In this document: positions 60,401 through 64,000 of the stretch, piece after piece
Layout of the letters: every line of letters begins with the position of its first letter
How positions within the stretch are numbered: the stretch's first letter is position 1
Assembly (NCBI RefSeq): GCF_000150275.1
Contig: NW_002060960.1
Coordinates: forward strand, 283,774 to 347,773
Length of the DNA: 64,000 nucleotides
Source: Trichoplax adhaerens
Lineage: Eukaryota > Placozoa > Uniplacotomia > Trichoplacea > Trichoplacidae
Direction of reading: 5' to 3'
Program-made: the position numbers and the translations under genes
Notes under the pieces: model-generated
What the model saw: the letters and a program-made list of their open reading frames with translations, nothing else
Databases searched by the model: none
What the model was told of the DNA's origin: nothing

Positions 60401-63305
60401 TACGCTAGCGGTGCATAACATTTAAATGACATACTACAGAATCACATATTTGGTGGGAGGAATTTAGACCTTATAACTAATTCCAATGTTTATCTATCAA
60501 TGCATTTTGTCTGATTAGATATAGTTATATAACTTACAGGCCGTTTATGCGAGACACTACTTTAAAAAAATCATGATTAATGATTGATTTGTTGAAATTG
60601 CAGTTTCTAATATACCTAGCAAAAATTGTTTTATTAGTCATCTATTAGCAATTTTTACAGATATCCAACTGCGATAATAAATAGGGAAAATCGATTAAAT
60701 TATTTAGCTGCAGTGTTGTTAAAATATCATAAATTATAGTTGGAAAGGTATTCTTATTTGTAACCATAGCTATGCTATTATTACAAATTCATTAGTGATC
60801 CAAGGTGACTGAGAAATTGAAAATTGTCCAATTTCAAACTGTTGCTATTCTCTATCATGCTACAAATAAAAAGCGAATAATGCTTTAGGCATAGTAATTG
60901 TTATAGCAAATTTTACATTTGATTTTTGTAGTCGAGAAATTAATTGCTTACAAAGTTATTAGAAACTTAAGTTTGCTGATGGATTTTTCATGTATGTATT
61001 CCAAAGAACTACTTCCAATTTTTCTAAGTAGATCACAATAATTATCAACTTAAAAAACTTGATGAATATAAAATTATACGATATTATGCAGCAGTAATCT
61101 ACATCTCTTAATATAGTAAATAATCTAGTATTTAAATTCGTATTATACTGTATAGCCTGTAATATAAATTACGGTAATTAAATCCAAGATATAAGAGAAA
61201 GTAACTATTTGATGAACTTTTATATTCCAGCCAGAAATAACTAACAGGAGCCTTAATTGGATTTGGTTATTAAACGCATTTTCCGGAATTTTTGCAATTC
61301 TGTTTCCAGATATCCATCTATATGTTTAATGAAGATAAATCTGAGTTTAATCTATATACCACAGTAATGCTAATTGGTGTCAATAAAACCTTTTACAAAA
61401 TCGCTTAAGCAACTATATAATTGAAATTCTAAATTATTAATATGGGACAACTTAATTACATATAATAAAGTCAATGTCAAGTATTACTATATAAATTACA
61501 GTTAAAGAATATTCATAGCGATATAAATAAGAGTATATCATTTAAGATTTTTCAACTGTGCAAACTCAGTAAAATACAAGTAGACAATATGAATGGCACC
61601 AACATGCAATGGTAGTACTATAATGATACAAAATAATTGGACGATTGCATAAATTAGACTTGATGCTATGGATATCTCTATGCTCTTTCTTATTGTAGCA
61701 AGTCAAATTTTCCTTTATTAAGTAAATTAATTTATGAATTATGAACTTACAATTCCAAAAGCAAAGGAAGTCTCTTAAGAAGGCGTACTGATAGGATTCT
61801 TAATCGATTTCCAATTAAATTTCTTTCAAATTTCGATATTTAATATGCTGTTAAACATACGTATTGCTTCTAGCCAAATATTATTATTTATGCAGATAGT
61901 AAAATGTTATATTAAATCAGTTACTATACTTACAAATATTTGATGTTTGAATAGTCGCCGAATGCTTTTTCATCTATTTCCGTAAGTAAATTTAATAAGT
62001 TCATTAAATTTTGTAAATAATATAATGAAAAATTGATNTCTAGCCGTAACATTAACTTTCCATATGTAAAATTCTTTTGTAATCTGCGGTCAAATAAGAA
62101 GAAAAGGAACTAACTTATGCTTACGATCGTACCACTTCTATATTTTTTTGTCATCTAGAATTATACTGCAGCTCAACAGCAGCTGGATCGTCTATATTAT
62201 ATTCAAATTGGTTTCACTGACACAAATTCAACATATCAATAAAGCTATAGTAGGTTCTTCGCACTTTTAGACCTAATGATGAGCACGTTTGGCTATTTGA
62301 CTTTTATGATTATTTGTACATTTTTTAAATTGTCATTAAGTTTCGCAGATTTTGATGCTCCTCTATATTACAAAACTTGTCCTTACTTTATTCAGCGATA
62401 TCGACACTTAAATCCACTTGGATATGAATGTTATAGTTTTTAAATTGCTTGATAACGCATTTACATCTTATGCTATTCTTATAAACTGGATGTGTAATTA
62501 AATATTGTACTTACATACTTTAGCAACGATTGCTTTAAGCATGTACTTACAGCTTACAGGTATTTTATTCGGTTAATAAAGAGATTTGCAGAGTTTTTAG
62601 ATCTAATATTGTAGCCACTTTGTTAAAATAAAATATCTTATTTTAGCAACCTACATTTTCTGTAATGAGATCACGTCTAGGAAAACTTTAGGCCCTAATG
62701 TGGAAATTTCATTGGAAGATAGATCTCTAAAATGTTTCATGATAGTTGATGATATAAATTTCTTATGATAACACCTAAGATAGGTTATTGTTATTCGTCT
62801 ACCATAGGCTATTATAATGGAAATTTACGAGGAAATTCAAACGTATACAAGTATAGATGATACCATATACTGTTTCAAATTAATTATATTTTATCTTTGT
62901 TGAGATACATTTTTACCTTAAACGTTATCGATTACGCAGTATTAACAGGTAATGGTATTTTCTCATTGCAGCATATAGTAGTTGTCGTATTATGTATAAT
63001 GACTATTTACAACTTACAGTGATTTTAAATATATGCACTCGGAAAAGTGATTGCGATGAAGACTTTGAAGTCTATTTCTAAAGAATTTCCTAGAAATAAG
63101 CAATAAACTTATGCCATCTATTGTAGATACTATTAAATGTCGTCTAGAAAATACTGAAATGCCTATTGACGGCAAATAAAGAGGCAAGATTATGAGCATG
63201 TGATAAATGATATTCAATTGTGTTAAAATCACTTACAGATATTCAAGACCAGTACCATTGCACAGATGATTTGGTAAACTAGCCAAACGATTTTCGGTGA
63301 GATCT
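51831..63305 (-). CDS. LRR-7TM-pseudokinase receptor (LGR/RXFP-like GPCR with C-terminal kinase-like domain), 5' partial
   Basis: Minus-strand exons in protein order: LRR exons 63237-63305, 63018-63089, (62558-62617), (61934-62005), 61751-61822, 61246-61317, 60538-60606, 59900-59971, 59352-59423, 58854-58925, 58188-58262, 57281-57352; 7TM exon 54711-55768; linker 54420-54487; kinase-like exons 53064-53293, 52701-52899, 52411-52512, 51846-52055. Bracketed exons are doubtful. LRR exons share phase 2 and the 7TM exon enters in phase 2. It leaves in phase 1 through GTGAGT, and the 68-nt linker restores phase 0 for the kinase-like exons. None of these downstream exons offers an alternative start. 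LGR-type receptors bind glycoprotein or relaxin-like hormones through their LRR ectodomain and signal through G proteins; the added domain suggests a signalling scaffold (inference). The N-terminus (signal peptide, LRR cap, any LDLa module) is not seen and probably lies beyond 64000. The C-terminus is either TGA at 51831 or further exons past the strong donor GGTAAGT. Confidence 0.72.
54703..55768 (-). other. Seven-transmembrane exon, relaxin-receptor/LGR type
   Basis: One large exon carries the whole 7TM unit. It begins in phase 2 with YTTLEYLCCIAPADVLLCEP, the Cys-rich hinge typical of LGR/RXFP receptors. TM2 has LSVADLLMGFYL and TM3 ends TLDRFLFLVFPF in the DRY position. TM6 reads VVITDLTCWLPFYIVF and TM7 reads SLPMNSCINPILYTLF (NPxxY). 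A conserved Cys in extracellular loop 2 (ACLPGN) pairs with the one before TM3. If the donor at 54710 is not used, translation ends eight bases further at TAA (54703-54705), giving a receptor without the kinase-like tail. Confidence 0.93.
55769..57280. other. Intron between LRR array and 7TM exon
   Basis: A 1.5-kb interval with no exon that fits phase 2 on both sides. Direct joining of the exon ending YLNSL to the exon starting YTTLEYLCC reproduces the usual LGR hinge, so nothing is missing. Confidence 0.65.
57281..63305 (-). other. Leucine-rich-repeat exon array
   Basis: Ten well-supported minus-strand exons of 69, 72 or 75 nt each encode one LRR of 23-25 residues with the pattern xLSxNxLxxLxxxxFxxxxxLxxL. 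Examples: DLTENRLASLPNHL, WISGNRIAKIPENAF, YLTGNNLRGTNENL. All start and end in phase 2, so single repeats can be gained or lost without breaking frame. Introns are mostly 150-900 bp. Two more units (61934-62005 and 62558-62617) show the pattern but have flaws described in the findings. LRR arrays of this kind form the curved ligand-binding ectodomain of LGRs. Confidence 0.88.
62038..62038. other. Ambiguous base (n)
   Basis: The single undetermined base lies just upstream (minus strand) of the doubtful LRR unit 61934-62005, next to a CTAG that could be its acceptor. Sequence error here may explain why that exon lacks a clean splice site. Confidence 0.95.
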
Positions 63306-64000
63306 CTATTTTGAATAAGAAAAAAGTTTCCCTATTAAGTTCTAAATTATGTAAGCACCGGATTATAATTTCATACAAATATTTGGCCACTATATAGCAC
63401 TTTAGAGTAGCCTGCTAAGATTACTGTCTTTCGGTATATAGCATTGTTACGGTGTTATCTCACCATTTGAATAGATTTACGTAATCTTAGCTAATGTGGT
63501 AGAACTGGTGATAACTTGATGTTGTTGTTTACTAATTATTGTCGATATATGATCATGTTATGTTAAATGGATTGTTTGACAGTATCGGTAATATGTAATA
63601 CTGATTACTATGACTTAATAGAATAATCTCATACTATCTCTTAGTCGTAATCATGTGTAATGTGGTATTGAAGTTGTTTTGTTATTGTTATGTTCGATTA
63701 TCATCGAGCCTTATAAAAGCGAGTGCGCTGCTCAAAAGGCTCTAGTTGTTGTAGTTGTTGTTGAAGAAATCGTTGTAGTTCTCCAGTTTGTAAGTCGTCT
63801 TTACTTAAAATAAAAGGGCGTTTAAGTCATAAGTTTGCTTAAGGACTTTTATCTTGCGTTTCCTTGCCACAAACAATTCCGGTTTGTGACAAGCATAGAT
63901 ATATATTAAAATGTGGTATTAGAGTTTTAGACTTGAATGATTGTATGACTAAGAAAAATATATATTGATCAAATGATTTGAAAAACTGTCGAAAATAAGA
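63306..64000. other. Right edge, upstream of the first recognised LRR exon
   Basis: No further LRR exon, signal peptide or LDLa-like cysteine pattern could be read here on the minus strand. A short GTTGTTGTAGTTGTTGTTG simple repeat lies near 63744-63762. The start of the receptor gene is most likely beyond the window. Confidence 0.5.

Noticed and set aside
62101-62216. Additional LRR exon on the minus strand starting at 62216
   Set aside because: The pattern starts well after a good acceptor, but an in-frame TAG occurs at the eighth codon and no phase-2 donor follows at the right distance. At best it is a decayed repeat.

Overview
The window looks like nuclear DNA of an early-branching animal, most likely a placozoan (Trichoplax or Hoilungia type). 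That assignment is inference. It rests on AT-rich sequence, many GT-AG introns of roughly 100 to 900 bp, clear metazoan orthologues with near-vertebrate sequence (SPOP, essential myosin light chain), and an LGR/relaxin-type receptor with phase-2 leucine-rich-repeat exons of about 72 bp. No bacterial operons, CRISPR arrays, rRNA or convincing tRNA genes were seen. The exon models below were built by eye from splice sites, reading phase and family motifs, and in most cases the total length matches the family.

Layout. (1) 860-3346 (+): eight-exon SPOP orthologue (MATH-BTB-BACK), 364 aa. (2) 4455-6271 (-): six-exon essential myosin light chain, 149 aa. (3) 6272-8884: repeat-rich spacer with TACTGTAC palindrome clusters and a 24-bp minisatellite of about 19 copies. 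(4) 8885-12967 and 15129-18448 (+): tandem pair of seven-exon SLC15/POT-family transporters. Both lack the canonical ExxER proton-coupling arginine, and the second carries a 2-nt deletion that breaks frame at an exon end. (5) 21262-33309 and 36681-47574 (+): tandem pair of thirty-exon ABCC1 (MRP)-type transporters of 1523 and 1537 aa, each with a short first exon far upstream. (6) 51831-63305 (-): the most interesting locus. An array of leucine-rich-repeat exons joins in phase to a complete relaxin-receptor-like seven-transmembrane exon. That exon has a good splice donor just before its stop codon and continues in phase through five further exons that encode a protein-kinase-like fold with HGN in place of HRD and DKC in place of DFG. 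The product would be an LRR-7TM-pseudokinase receptor. Its N-terminus lies beyond the window's right edge or was not resolved.

The genes do not form one pathway. Two independent tandem duplications of membrane transporters sit side by side, flanked by housekeeping genes on one side and the unusual receptor on the other. Spacers between genes carry short palindromic repeats, several 70-190 bp tandem duplications and little else that can be recognised.
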